In this document: piece after piece, positions 20,601 through 27,780 of the stretch
Numbering within the stretch: position 1 is the stretch's first letter
How the letters are laid out: every line of letters begins with the position of its first letter
Assembly (NCBI RefSeq): GCF_008704855.1
Contig: NZ_CP023691.1
Span: 6,758,001 to 6,822,000 of the forward strand
DNA length: 64,000 bases
From: Streptomyces platensis
Lineage (GTDB): Bacteria > Actinomycetota > Actinomycetes > Streptomycetales > Streptomycetaceae
Direction: 5' to 3'
Made by a program: the position numbers and the translations under genes
The notes under the pieces: model-generated
Told to the model about the DNA's origin: nothing
Database searches by the model: none
What the model saw: the letters and a program-made list of their open reading frames with translations, nothing else

Positions 20601-20987
20601 GAGCTCGGCTTCCTCGCCGAACTGCGGGGCGACGCGGAGACCGCCCGCCGCCACCATCTGGACGGCTTCGCGGCGGCCCATGCCACCGCCGACCGGCGCG
20701 CCGTCGCGCTGGCCCTGGAGGGGCTGGCCGGCGTGGCGGCCCTGACCGGGCGGTGCGCCGTCGCGGCCCGGCTGTTGGGGTGCGCGGCCGCGGCCCGCGC
20801 CGCCGCGGGGGCACCCCAGCCCGCCGCGGAGCGCGGTGATGTGGCACGGAGCACGGCCACGGCACGCCGGAGCCTGGGCGCCGCGGCGTTCGAGGCGGCG
20901 TACGCGAGCGGCGCGGGCGTGACACCGGAGGTGCTGGTGAAGGAGGCGATGGGAGACGCGGGGGAGGGCAACGGGGAACGGGAGTAG
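17664..20987 (+). CDS. SARP/AfsR-type regulator with BTAD, NTPase and TPR domains
   Basis: 1107 residues from the ATG at 17664. Residues 1-95 are an OmpR-like winged helix (MHFRVLAPLDV, LLAALLAHHGRPVSTARLIA, ASLQSKVSQLRRAL), followed by the bacterial transcriptional activator domain to about residue 250. A Pro-rich linker leads to an NB-ARC-like NTPase with Walker A GPGGVGKTRLAL (Lys323), Walker B LLLVLDNCEHL, and GIPLALELAATRVRALG. The remainder is helical repeat (TPR-like). Large SARPs of this AfsR class activate secondary metabolism or development by recruiting RNA polymerase at direct heptamer repeats. No biosynthetic cluster lies beside it, so its targets are elsewhere. No membrane segments. 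Confidence 0.9.
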   Translation: MHFRVLAPLDVRSADGRPAPVPETKVRALLAALLAHHGRPVSTARLIAHLWGPRPPAHPTASLQSKVSQLRRALDTAEPGARNLLTATPPGYRLDIAADALDAGRFTALTGRAHAAATARERAELLGEALELWHGPAFAGFADSDLVRPVAESLEEQRLTALEERAAARLELGEHAPLTAELAGLVARHPLRERLRALQLTALYRAGRQSEALTAYGEIRARLADELGVDPGPELTAVYQAILRQEPWRPPGEGARHDGGASRSDDRATAPLATAPPPGPRPRTNLPTPLTALLGRQDAVHRIEALLPDTRLVTLTGPGGVGKTRLALEIAGRLADSFPDGVRLVELAALSRPDDPARGAGSKRTAAEVAEAVLAVLGTREGASTGPVAERLVGAVRGKRLLLVLDNCEHLVEAAAEVTAALLAAAPDLRVLVTSQESLGLTGETLWPVPPLEPAGAIELFTARASAADPGFALDADDTAAVAEICRRLDGIPLALELAATRVRALGVRELSARLDDRFRLLATGRRGVPPRQQTLRAMIDWSWELLPAAERAVLRRLAVHADGCTLEAAETVCAGDGVHRDEVLDLLARLVDRSLVAVARTPYGPRYRLLETVATYCLERLREAGELTAVRRSHHRHYTELAERAAPLLYGPDQRAWLERLDQETANLRDALDGSVRDGAADRALRLVNALAWYWFLRGRLAEAGRSLTAALAAYGARPETSPDAGDPAAEGRRLRAAAWQVGMASLAGDDVDPVEQATAVLRQYGTHDDPAGRAWAQWFLGFAQVGLGDPAVAGERVAHSLAAFRALGDRWGTAAALSSRAQGTGGGDLRSRLRDAEESAALFRELGDRWGQLQAADVLAALAEITGDYARAARLHQDGLRIAEELGLWIQASYKLSGLGRIALLTGDLPAARDFHERGRRLAAEQSHLRGEMFAECGLALGARREGRLDDAEAHLLPWLKWCLGRDGDPGTAFVLGELGFLAELRGDAETARRHHLDGFAAAHATADRRAVALALEGLAGVAALTGRCAVAARLLGCAAAARAAAGAPQPAAERGDVARSTATARRSLGAAAFEAAYASGAGVTPEVLVKEAMGDAGEGNGERE

Positions 20988-21097
20988 GGGGTAATTCGGA
21001 GGAATGGGAGAAAGGGGAGAGGGAGGAGAAAGCGGGGCAGGGGCGGCCAGGTGAGAAGACCGGCCGCCGGGTGGGGAAGAGGGGCGGCCGGTGAGAA

Positions 21098-21901
21098 CTA
21101 CGGCGTCCCCGTGATCCCCCCGTCGACCCGCAGCTCGATCCCGTTGACATAGTCCGCGAGCGGGCTCGCCAGGTAGGCGACCGCGGCCGCGATGTCCGAC
21201 GGGCGCCCCAGCCGTCCGCTCGGATTCGGCGCATACTCCGCGACGAGGTCCGCCTCGTCCGGTCCGCCCTCGGGTTCACCCCGGCGGCCGTCGTCCTCGG
21301 CGGACCGTTCCTCGAACATCCGGTACATGGAGGGCGTGACGATCACCCCCGGGCTCACACAGTTCGCGGTGACCCCGGTCCCGGCGAGGTGCCGGGCCAG
21401 GCTGGTGGTCATGTTCACCACGGCGGCCTTGGCGGCGGAGTACGTCACCATGTGGGGCAGTGGTGTCCGTACCGCCCGGCTGCCGATGGTGATCACCCGG
21501 CCCCAGCCGTGGGCGCGCAGCGACGGCAGCAGCGTCTGGCTGACCCGCACGGTCGGCAGCACATTCCCCTCGAAGGCGGCCCGCCAGTCGGACGGCCGGG
21601 AGCTCTCCCAGTCGTGCTCGGCGAACGGACCGGCATTGTTGACCAGGATGTGGGCACCGAAGTCCCGTGCGGTGAGGGCGACCTGCTCGGCGATGCCCGG
21701 TTCCGTCAGATCGCCGAGCACCACTTCGGCCCGCACGCCACGGGCCGCGACCTGCTCGGCGACGGCCGCCGCGGCCCCCGCGTTCCGCCCGTGGACGAGG
21801 ACGTCACACCCCTCGTCCGCCAGCGTCTCGGCGATCGTGGCGCCGATGCCCGCACTGCTGCCCGTCACCAGCGCCGCGTGTCCTGCCAGCCGTAGGTCCA
21901 T
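21098..21901 (-). CDS. SDR family NAD(P)-dependent oxidoreductase
   Basis: 267 residues from the ATG at 21901 (MDLRLAGHAALVTGSSAG); the upstream start adds MRTRPRLTA, which overlaps the palindromic element. It shows the classical SDR marks: cofactor motif TGSSAGIG, LVNNAGPF, catalytic Ser in TIGSRAVR, Tyr-x3-Lys in YSAAKAAV, and VSPGVIVTP. A polar insert (ERSAEDDGRRGEPEGGPDEA) sits in the substrate loop. The C-terminal ELRVDGGITGTP is typical of oligomerising 3-oxoacyl-ACP reductase relatives. The substrate is unknown. It is convergent with the SARP gene across a 110-base purine-rich gap. Confidence 0.92.
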   Translation of the reverse strand: MDLRLAGHAALVTGSSAGIGATIAETLADEGCDVLVHGRNAGAAAAVAEQVAARGVRAEVVLGDLTEPGIAEQVALTARDFGAHILVNNAGPFAEHDWESSRPSDWRAAFEGNVLPTVRVSQTLLPSLRAHGWGRVITIGSRAVRTPLPHMVTYSAAKAAVVNMTTSLARHLAGTGVTANCVSPGVIVTPSMYRMFEERSAEDDGRRGEPEGGPDEADLVAEYAPNPSGRLGRPSDIAAAVAYLASPLADYVNGIELRVDGGITGTP

Positions 21902-21913
21902 GGCGGTCAGCCT

Positions 21914-21973
21914 AGGGCGTGTCCGCAATGTCCCGCCCTCCGGGCGGACGACGGGGCTTTGCGGACACGCCCT
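21914..21973. mobile_element. MITE-like palindromic element
   Basis: AGGGCGTGTCCGCAA (21914-21928) and TTGCGGACACGCCCT (21959-21973) form a perfect 15-bp terminal inverted repeat. The 30-base interior has a nested CCGCCC...GGGCGG hairpin. The termini look like ends of transposase-bearing Streptomyces insertion sequences, but there is no room for a transposase. No clear target-site duplication is visible. It sits 13 bases upstream of the SDR start, so it also lies in that gene's promoter region. Alternative: a bidirectional terminator. Confidence 0.65.
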
Positions 21974-22084
21974 GGAGGTGCGGGGGACGGGTGGGGCCCC
22001 TGCCGCGACAGGCCGTCGGCCGATTGTCAGTGGTGCGTGCGAGAGTGGGCGAACAACGGGGGAAGTACCACCGAAGGAGGCCGC

Positions 22085-22192
22085 ATGAGCGGGTGCAGCA
22101 CGGGGATTCCCCCGGCCGAGGGCCGGGGGTTCGTCATGGAGGGGTGCGCGCCGCGCGAGTGCGAGGCCGGGCGAAGTGAGGTTTCGGCATGA
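22085..22192 (+). CDS. 35-codon leader ORF coupled to the exonuclease gene
   Basis: A strong AAGGAGG (22074-22080) precedes ATG at 22085. The ORF (MSGCSTGIPPAEGRGF and on, ending RSEVSA) stops at 22190-22192, overlapping the exonuclease ATG in an ATGA arrangement. The peptide has three Cys and no recognisable domain. It contains a perfect 9-bp hairpin (22109-22129). The layout suggests translational coupling or attenuation of the exonuclease. It could also be a vestigial start region. Confidence 0.45.
   Translation: MSGCSTGIPPAEGRGFVMEGCAPRECEAGRSEVSA
22109..22129 (+). promoter_or_regulatory. Hairpin inside the leader ORF
   Basis: CCCCCGGCC, loop GAG, GGCCGGGGG: a 9-bp perfect stem about 60 bases before the exonuclease start. 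On the mRNA it would be disrupted by ribosomes translating the leader ORF. An attenuator role is inference. Confidence 0.5.
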
Positions 22193-22908
22193 GTTGGCAT
22201 CAGGGGCTGCTGGTCAGCTTCGATCTGGAGACCACAGGCACCGACGTCGAACAGGACCGCATCGTCACCGCGGCCCTGCTCCGGCTGGAGGGGGACGGCC
22301 GGCCGGCCGCCAAGCTGACCTGGCTGCTCGATCCAGGTGTGCCGATTCCCGACGAGGCAGCGGCCATTCACGGCATTTCCACCGCATATGTCCAAGAGCA
22401 CGGGCGTCCGCCGACGACCGCCATAGAGGAGATCACCGAGGCGCTGGCCGATGCCTTGCGCGCGGAGATCCCGCTGGTGGTGATGAATGCGCGCTATGAC
22501 CTCTCGCTGCTGGACCGCGAGTGCCGCCGCCACGGCCTGCGGACCCTGACCGAACGCCTGGGGCACGCCCCCGCACCGGTCATCGACCCCCTCGTCCTGG
22601 ACAAGCATGTGGACCGCTACCGCAAGGGGAAGCGTGCCCTCCAGGCACTCTGCGGCCATTACGGCGTCCGGCTCGACGGCGCACACGAAGCGGGCGCCGA
22701 CGCGGCGGCCGCGGCCGGCGTCGCCCGGCGCATCGGGGAGAAGTACCCGGCCGTCGCCCTCCCGTCACCCCGTGCGCTGCACACCCTCCAGGAACAGGCG
22801 GCCGCCGAACAAGCCGCCTCGTTCCAGGCGTATTTGCGGCGCTCCGGTGACCCCCGGGCGATAGTCGAGCCGGCCTGGCCGCTGATCCCGTACCAGGCCG
22901 GCGCCTGA
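22189..22908 (+). CDS. 3'-5' exonuclease, DnaQ/DEDD superfamily
   Basis: 239 residues from the ATG at 22189, which overlaps the stop of the leader ORF; GAGG lies at 22178-22181. The N-terminal LLVSFDLETTGTD supplies Exo I (Asp12, Glu14). IPDEAAAIHGIS and VVMNARYDLSLLDREC are Exo II, with Asp before LSLL. GAHEAGADAAAAAGVARRI is Exo III, with His before the last Asp (DEDDh type). The family removes 3' nucleotides from DNA or RNA in the cytoplasm; stand-alone copies like this lack the polymerase-binding tail of DnaQ. The C-terminal LHTLQEQAAAEQAASFQ helix is typical of the Streptomyces family. Convergent with the next gene. Confidence 0.92.
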   Translation: MSWHQGLLVSFDLETTGTDVEQDRIVTAALLRLEGDGRPAAKLTWLLDPGVPIPDEAAAIHGISTAYVQEHGRPPTTAIEEITEALADALRAEIPLVVMNARYDLSLLDRECRRHGLRTLTERLGHAPAPVIDPLVLDKHVDRYRKGKRALQALCGHYGVRLDGAHEAGADAAAAAGVARRIGEKYPAVALPSPRALHTLQEQAAAEQAASFQAYLRRSGDPRAIVEPAWPLIPYQAGA

Positions 22909-22960
22909 GCGAGAGCCGCCCGCCCGGGCCGCAAGGGCCGGGCCCGTCAGGCCGCCCCGC

Positions 22961-23851
22961 TCAGAAGGGATACCACCGCACCGTCGCGTCCTTGTCGCGC
23001 AGTGAGGCGATCCGGCGCAGGAACTCCTTGTGTGCCGCCGGGTTTCCGGGCGCGTGCTGGGACACCCAGGCGCAGCTCGCCGTCTCCCGCGACCCGCGCA
23101 ACACGGCGCAGCCCTCCCAGTCCCGGACATCCCAGCCGTAGACGGACACAAAAGTGTCGTAGGCGTCGGCGGTCAGGCCGTAGCGGTCCCGGCTGAGCGC
23201 CATCACGACCAAGTCGTGTTCCCGCAGATCGGAGGAGAACGTTTCCAGGTCGACCAGCACCGGGCCGTCGGGCCCGACATGAATATTGCGGGCCAGCGCG
23301 TCGCCGTGGATGGGGCCGCGGGGCAGATGCGGTTCCAGGGCCGTGGCGGCGGCCGCGAAAGCGTCCCGCCGCCCGCGCAGATACTCCGCGTCCGAGGCCG
23401 ACACGGCGTCGCCGGCCAGCCGCAGCCAGCGCTCGACACCGCCGAGCAGTTCGCGGCGGGGGAGCGCGAACGGCGGCTCCGGCAGCGCGTGCACGAGCTT
23501 CAGCAGCGCGGCGAGATCGTCCGGACCGGCCGGGCGGACGGCCTCCGGCAGCCGCTGCCAGTAGGTCACGGGATGTCCGTCCGCCAGCGTCGCCACGGGC
23601 TCCGCGGCCCGTACGGCCGGCACGCCCTCGGCGGCCAGCCACTGCGCCACGCCCAGCTCCCGCTCGGCGCGCTCCAGGAGTTCGGCGCTGCGGCCCACCC
23701 GTACGACCGGTCCGTGGTCGCCGAGGGCGAAGACGGCGTTCTCGCCGAGCGAGAGCAGTGCGGCGTCGGCGGCCGCCTCGGGGTGCCCGGCCGCGGCCAG
23801 CACGTCCCGGGCGCGCTCCTCCGTGAAGGGGGCGGGGCTCGGTTCGGTCAT
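22961..23851 (-). CDS. Phosphotransferase of the aminoglycoside phosphotransferase (APH) family
   Basis: 296 residues from the ATG at 23851. The kinase-like fold shows the nucleotide-loop region ENAVFALGDHGPVVRVGR. The Brenner motif is PIHGDALARNI (Asp184 as base, Asn189), and the metal site is VLVDLETFSSDLREHDL (Asp201). Downstream YDTFVSVYGWDVRDWEG matches a Streptomyces APH/choline-kinase-like branch. It phosphorylates a hydroxyl with ATP, but the substrate (antibiotic, homoserine, sugar or other) is not readable. It is not linked to an antibiotic cluster, so resistance should not be assumed. Confidence 0.85.
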   Translation of the reverse strand: MTEPSPAPFTEERARDVLAAAGHPEAAADAALLSLGENAVFALGDHGPVVRVGRSAELLERAERELGVAQWLAAEGVPAVRAAEPVATLADGHPVTYWQRLPEAVRPAGPDDLAALLKLVHALPEPPFALPRRELLGGVERWLRLAGDAVSASDAEYLRGRRDAFAAAATALEPHLPRGPIHGDALARNIHVGPDGPVLVDLETFSSDLREHDLVVMALSRDRYGLTADAYDTFVSVYGWDVRDWEGCAVLRGSRETASCAWVSQHAPGNPAAHKEFLRRIASLRDKDATVRWYPF

Positions 23852-24029
23852 CGGGATGCCTCCTGGTGCATGGACGCGACCAGTGTCGCAGGTAGGAGCC
23901 GCGGCCCCGGCCGGAAGGCATCCGGTGCGGGGGGTTCCGCGCCGGAATCGGCCGGGGACCTTGACGGGGGTGCCGGCCGTCACGACGATGACGGCGGCCG
24001 GGAACGGCCGACGGGGAAGAGGGGGAGCG

Positions 24030-24104
24030 ATGGCAGCAGTGCCAACGGCGGGGGCATACGGGGGCAGACCGTCCGGACCGCGTCGTGCGGAGCCGCTCCC
24101 ATGA
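24030..24104 (+). CDS. Possible 24-codon leader ORF before the ABC operon
   Basis: ATG at 24030 follows a GGGGGAG run. The ORF (MAAVPTAGAYGGRPSGPR and on) ends in TGA at 24102-24104, overlapping the permease ATG at 24101 as ATGA. It has no similarity I recognise. The permease also has its own GGAG (24089-24092), so the coupling may be fortuitous. Confidence 0.3.
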   Translation: MAAVPTAGAYGGRPSGPRRAEPLP

Positions 24105-25042
24105 CCCTGGCGACCGCACCCCGGCGGCCCACCGCACCGGCCGCGGACCGCGCCGCCCGGCCCCGGCGCGACCTGGGTGCCTGGTTCCTCGTGCTGCCCG
24201 CGCTGCTGCCGATCCTGGTGCTGAGCGTGGGGCCGCTGCTGTACGGCATCGGGCTGGCGTTCACCGACGCCCAGTCGGGCCGGACCCAGGCCACCCGCTT
24301 CGTGGGGCTGCTGAACTTCTCCGATCTGTTCCAGGACTCGCTGTTCTGGGACTCGTTCCGGATCGGCCTGATATGGGCCTTCGGCGTCACCGTCCCGCAG
24401 TTCCTCCTCGCCCTCGGCCTGGCCCTGCTGCTCCACCTCGATCTGCGGCTGCGCTGGCTGGCCCGGGCGCTCGCGATCATCCCGTGGGCGATGCCCGAGG
24501 TCGTCGTCGGCATCATGTGGCGGCTGGTCTACCACCCGGACGCCGGCATCCTGAACGAGACCCTGCGCGACCTGGGCCTGTCCGGAGCCGGCGACGGCCG
24601 GGACTGGCTGAGCGGGCTGGCCACCGCGCTGCCCGCGGTCATCGTCGTCGGCGTCTGGGCCGGAATGCCACAGACCACCGTCACGTTGCTGGCCGGTCTC
24701 CAGAACGTCCCCCGCGAACTGCACGAGGCCGCCTCCATGGACGGCGCGGGCGCCTGGCGCCGTTTCCGCACCGTCACCTGGCCCGCGCTCCGGCCCATCG
24801 CCCTCGCCGTCACCGCGCTCAACTTCATCTGGAATTTCAATTCCTTCGCCCTGGTCTTCGTCCTGACCGACGGCGGCCCCGGCGGCCGGACCCGCCTGCC
24901 GATGCTCTTCGCCTACGAAGAGGCCTTCCGCTACGGGCAGTTCGGCTACGCCGCCACGATGGGCCTGGCGATGGTCGCGGTGATCTCGGTCCTGCTGGCC
25001 CTCTATCTGGTCGGCCGACTGAAGGGGGACGACGACCGGTGA
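24101..25042 (+). CDS. Carbohydrate ABC transporter permease, MalF type
   Basis: 313 residues. About six hydrophobic helices begin at LGAWFLVLPALLPILVLSVG (residues about 29-48). The EAA loop that docks on the ATPase reads HEAASMDGAGAWRRFRTVTW, and the last helices include LAMVAVISVLLALYLVG. It forms the inner-membrane channel with the next gene, whose GTG overlaps this stop by four bases (GTGA). The operon continues with the binding protein. As in most Streptomyces CUT1 systems no ATPase is encoded here; a shared MsiK-type ATPase would energise it. The sugar is unknown. Confidence 0.92.
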   Translation: MTLATAPRRPTAPAADRAARPRRDLGAWFLVLPALLPILVLSVGPLLYGIGLAFTDAQSGRTQATRFVGLLNFSDLFQDSLFWDSFRIGLIWAFGVTVPQFLLALGLALLLHLDLRLRWLARALAIIPWAMPEVVVGIMWRLVYHPDAGILNETLRDLGLSGAGDGRDWLSGLATALPAVIVVGVWAGMPQTTVTLLAGLQNVPRELHEAASMDGAGAWRRFRTVTWPALRPIALAVTALNFIWNFNSFALVFVLTDGGPGGRTRLPMLFAYEEAFRYGQFGYAATMGLAMVAVISVLLALYLVGRLKGDDDR

Positions 25043-25968
25043 ACGCCACCGAACGGGCCGACGGCAGCCGCCGCGGGGGCGGCCCGCCGGACGCGGGAAA
25101 CGTCCGCACCCCACGCCGTAAGGGCACCCACCTCGCTCCCCGCCGAACCGCCACCCGCACCGGCCAGTACGCCGCCCTCCTCGGCTATCTCGCCTTCCTG
25201 GCCTTCCCGTTCCTCTGGCTGCTCTCCACCGCCTTCAAGCCCCCGCGGGAACTGGCCGGCCTGCACCCCACCTGGATCCCCGAGGCGCCGACCCTCGACA
25301 ACTTCCGGCAGGCCTTCGCGCAGCAGCCGCTGGCGGCGGCCGCGGGCAACAGCCTGCTGGCCGCGGCGGTCTCCGCCCTGCTGGCCATCCTGCTGGCGAC
25401 CCCGATGGCGTATGTCCTGGCCCGGGTCCGCAACCGCCTCTCGCGGGCGGCCACCGGCTGGGTCGTGATCAGCCAGGCCTTCCCGCTGGTACTGGTGATC
25501 ATCCCGCTGTTCCTGATCCTGAAGGGGCTCCATCTGGTGGACTCCCGGATCGGTTTGATCATGGTCTATGTGGTGTGGTCGCTGCCCTTCGCCCTCTGGA
25601 TGCTGACCGGCTATGTCCGGTCCGTACCACGGGAGTTGGAGGAGGCGGCGGCGATGGACGGCGCCGGCCGGCTCCGTACGCTGGTCTCGGTCACCGCTCC
25701 GCTGCTCGCGCCCGGCATCGTCGCCACCGCGCTGTTCGCCTTCATCACCGCCTGGAACGAGTTCTTCTTCGCCCTGGTCCTGCTCAAGTCCCCGGAGAAA
25801 CAGACACTGCCGGTCGTGCTGACCCACTTCCTCGGGGCCGAGGGCGTCGCCGACCTCGGCCCGCTCGCCGCCGCCGCGCTCCTCGCCACCCTCCCGAGCC
25901 TGCTGCTCTTCGCCGTCATCCAGCGGCGGATCACCGGCGGGATGCTCGCCGGGGCGGTGAAGAGCTGA
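25039..25968 (+). CDS. Carbohydrate ABC transporter permease, MalG type
   Basis: 309 residues from a GTG overlapping the previous stop. A polar Arg-rich tail precedes the first helix (YAALLGYLAFLAFPFLWLLS). The EAA loop is EEAAAMDGAGRLRTLVSVTA, and the C-terminus RRITGGMLAGAVKS is the hallmark of MalG-like permeases. It pairs with the upstream MalF-type protein. Its stop overlaps the binding-protein ATG (TGATG), so the three genes are translationally coupled. Confidence 0.92.
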   Translation: MNATERADGSRRGGGPPDAGNVRTPRRKGTHLAPRRTATRTGQYAALLGYLAFLAFPFLWLLSTAFKPPRELAGLHPTWIPEAPTLDNFRQAFAQQPLAAAAGNSLLAAAVSALLAILLATPMAYVLARVRNRLSRAATGWVVISQAFPLVLVIIPLFLILKGLHLVDSRIGLIMVYVVWSLPFALWMLTGYVRSVPRELEEAAAMDGAGRLRTLVSVTAPLLAPGIVATALFAFITAWNEFFFALVLLKSPEKQTLPVVLTHFLGAEGVADLGPLAAAALLATLPSLLLFAVIQRRITGGMLAGAVKS

Positions 25969-27287
25969 TGCGTCACGACCCTGCGCCCGGCCGCCGTGTC
26001 ACCCGGCGGGGCCTGCTCGCCGCGGCGGCCGCGCTCCCGGCCGCGGCTCTGCTGCCGGGCTGTTCCGACGGTCGCCGGCGGCCGGCCGGTGGGCGGATCA
26101 CCCTGCGCTTCCAGTCGCTGGCCTGGCAGCAGGACTCACTCAAGGCCAACAAACAGCTGGTCGCCGAATGGAACCGGCAACACCCCGACATCCGGGTGCA
26201 GTACGTCCAGGGTGCCTGGCCCACCGTCCATGACCAGCTGCTGACCTCCTTCGAGGGCGGCGAGGCCCCGGACATCATCCACGACGCCTCCGACGACCTC
26301 GCGGACTTCGCCTACGGCGGCGACCTCGCCGACCTGACGGCCCTCCTCCCGCCGCGCCTCAAACGCGACATCCCGCAGCGGAGCTGGGAGACCGGCACCT
26401 TCGACGGCCGCATCCACGGCGTCCCGTTTCTCCAGGAACCGCGGGTGCTGATCGCCAACCGCGCCGAGCTGCACCGCTCCGGCGTCCGTATCCCCACCCC
26501 CGAACACCCCTGGACCTGGCAGGAGTTCGAGGAGGCGGCCCAGCGGCTGACCCGCGGCAGCACCTACGGCGTCGCCTGGCCGCTGAAGGAACCCGTCTCC
26601 GCCACCCTCAACCTCGCCCTGTCCACGGGCGGCCAGATCTTCCACCGCCGCCGCGACGGCAAGGTGGAGGTGCGCTTCGACGCCGTCGACCAGAGGGTGC
26701 CGCGCACCATCCATGACCAGGTCAACGTCGACCGCAGTGCCTCCCGTACGACGCTGGGCATGGGCGGCTCCGACACCCTTCCCGGCTTCTTCGCCGGGCG
26801 CTACGCGATGGTGCCGCTCGGCTTCTCCTACCGTCAGCAGATCGCCCAGCAGGCGCCCAGGGGCTTCGACTGGACGGTGCTGCCCGCCCCCAAGGGCACC
26901 GCCCTGGACCAGGGCGTGAGCCCGCAGACCCTGTCGATCGCCGAGGACTGCCCGTACAAGGAGGAGGCGATGGCCTTCATCGACTTCTTCCTCAGCCCGC
27001 CGAACATGGTCCGGCTCGCCCTGGGCGACTGGCTGCTGCCGACGGGGCAGGAGGCGCTGAAGGATCCGGCCCTACGGGTCGCCAGATACGACTGGGCGAC
27101 CGGCACCGCACTGGCGGACTCGCTGCGTTCCGCCCCGGCCCAGTCCGTCCGCGGATATCCGGAATGGAAGGACAAGATCGCCACCCCGGGCCTCCAGGAG
27201 TACTACAGCGGTGCCATCGGCCTCGACACCCTGCGAAAGCGGCTGGTCGAGGACGGCAATCCGGTGCTGGCCCGCTATCAGCGCTGA
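25968..27287 (+). CDS. Extracellular sugar-binding lipoprotein of the ABC transporter
   Basis: 439 residues. The N-terminus has a twin-arginine motif (RRVTRRGLLAAAAALPA) and a lipobox (LLPGC), so it is exported folded by Tat and lipid-anchored. The body is an MBP-like solute-binding protein: RFQSLAWQQDSLKANKQLV, GGEAPDIIHDASDD, FDGRIHGVPFLQEPRVLIAN, TWQEFEEAAQRLTRG, GRYAMVPLGFSYRQQ and TLSIAEDCPYKEEAMAFIDF. It binds the ligand for the two upstream permeases. Being last rather than first in the operon is less common. No regulator or glycosidase is adjacent, so the ligand cannot be inferred. Confidence 0.93.
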   Translation: MRHDPAPGRRVTRRGLLAAAAALPAAALLPGCSDGRRRPAGGRITLRFQSLAWQQDSLKANKQLVAEWNRQHPDIRVQYVQGAWPTVHDQLLTSFEGGEAPDIIHDASDDLADFAYGGDLADLTALLPPRLKRDIPQRSWETGTFDGRIHGVPFLQEPRVLIANRAELHRSGVRIPTPEHPWTWQEFEEAAQRLTRGSTYGVAWPLKEPVSATLNLALSTGGQIFHRRRDGKVEVRFDAVDQRVPRTIHDQVNVDRSASRTTLGMGGSDTLPGFFAGRYAMVPLGFSYRQQIAQQAPRGFDWTVLPAPKGTALDQGVSPQTLSIAEDCPYKEEAMAFIDFFLSPPNMVRLALGDWLLPTGQEALKDPALRVARYDWATGTALADSLRSAPAQSVRGYPEWKDKIATPGLQEYYSGAIGLDTLRKRLVEDGNPVLARYQR

Positions 27288-27559
27288 AGCGCACACGGAG
27301 GCTCATCGACGCTGAAGTGCGCGCGAAGTCCTTTGGTGCCGAAGGGTGCCGAAGTGTGCGCGGGGCCTTTATCTGCGCACGGTCCCGAGTCCGCTGTCGG
27401 CGGCTCACCGGAGCTGCCGGTACGGCGCCAACTGCCCTTGCTTCACTCCGCATTGGGTGACCTGCATCTCGCACCCACCGGGGCGTGCGTCACCGGCATC
27501 GCCCACCGCCCCGGCTCGCCGTTCACTGCCCCGCCACCTTCTATTGCGTGAACGTAAAC

Positions 27560-27586
27560 GGAGTTGAGTCCCTCCGGTTCAACTCC
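27560..27586. promoter_or_regulatory. Inverted repeat upstream of the subtilisin gene
   Basis: GGAGTTGA (27560-27567) and TCAACTCC (27579-27586) form an 8-bp perfect dyad with an 11-base spacer, about 195 bases before the subtilisin ATG. It is a candidate operator. Confidence 0.4.
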
Positions 27587-27763
27587 TGGGCCACTTTGAC
27601 CACTTCTGAAACATTTCCCATTTCAGTGCCCTTGTTGCTTATCTCACACGCTCCAGCTGGCCTTGAATTGAACTCATCAATCAGACAGGGTTTCGAGCCA
27701 GCCCGACGCAGATCTTCCGGTCTGTTCGGGCTATTGCGCAACGCTTTCCCCCCACACCACGAA

Positions 27764-27778
27764 CGAGGAGAATCCTCG
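27764..27778 (+). promoter_or_regulatory. Small hairpin containing the subtilisin Shine-Dalgarno
   Basis: CGAGGA-GAA-TCCTCG encloses the AGGAG ribosome site immediately before ATG 27781. The stem could lower initiation, but with a 3-base loop and 6 bp the effect is uncertain. Confidence 0.35.
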
Positions 27779-27780
27779 CA

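Larger units (their letters stand above)
27288..27780. other. 493-bp intergenic region upstream of the subtilisin gene
   Basis: There is no convincing gene. The right half (27540-27780) is visibly more AT-rich than its surroundings, as expected for a promoter of a secreted enzyme. It contains two dyads, listed separately. The left half has short purine-rich repeats (GCCGAAG twice near 27337-27352). Confidence 0.6.

Noticed and set aside
17616..20681. 1021-codon ORF opposite the SARP gene
   Set aside because: Composition is Gly/Arg/Gln-rich with no domain, and the sense strand encodes a full SARP; long antisense ORFs are expected at this GC content.
22921..22950. GC-rich imperfect dyad between the exonuclease and APH genes
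   Set aside because: The stem has a bulge and alternative pairings; too weak to call a terminator.
22961..23851. Aminoglycoside resistance gene
   Set aside because: The fold is APH-like, but the family includes many non-resistance kinases and there is no resistance or biosynthesis context.
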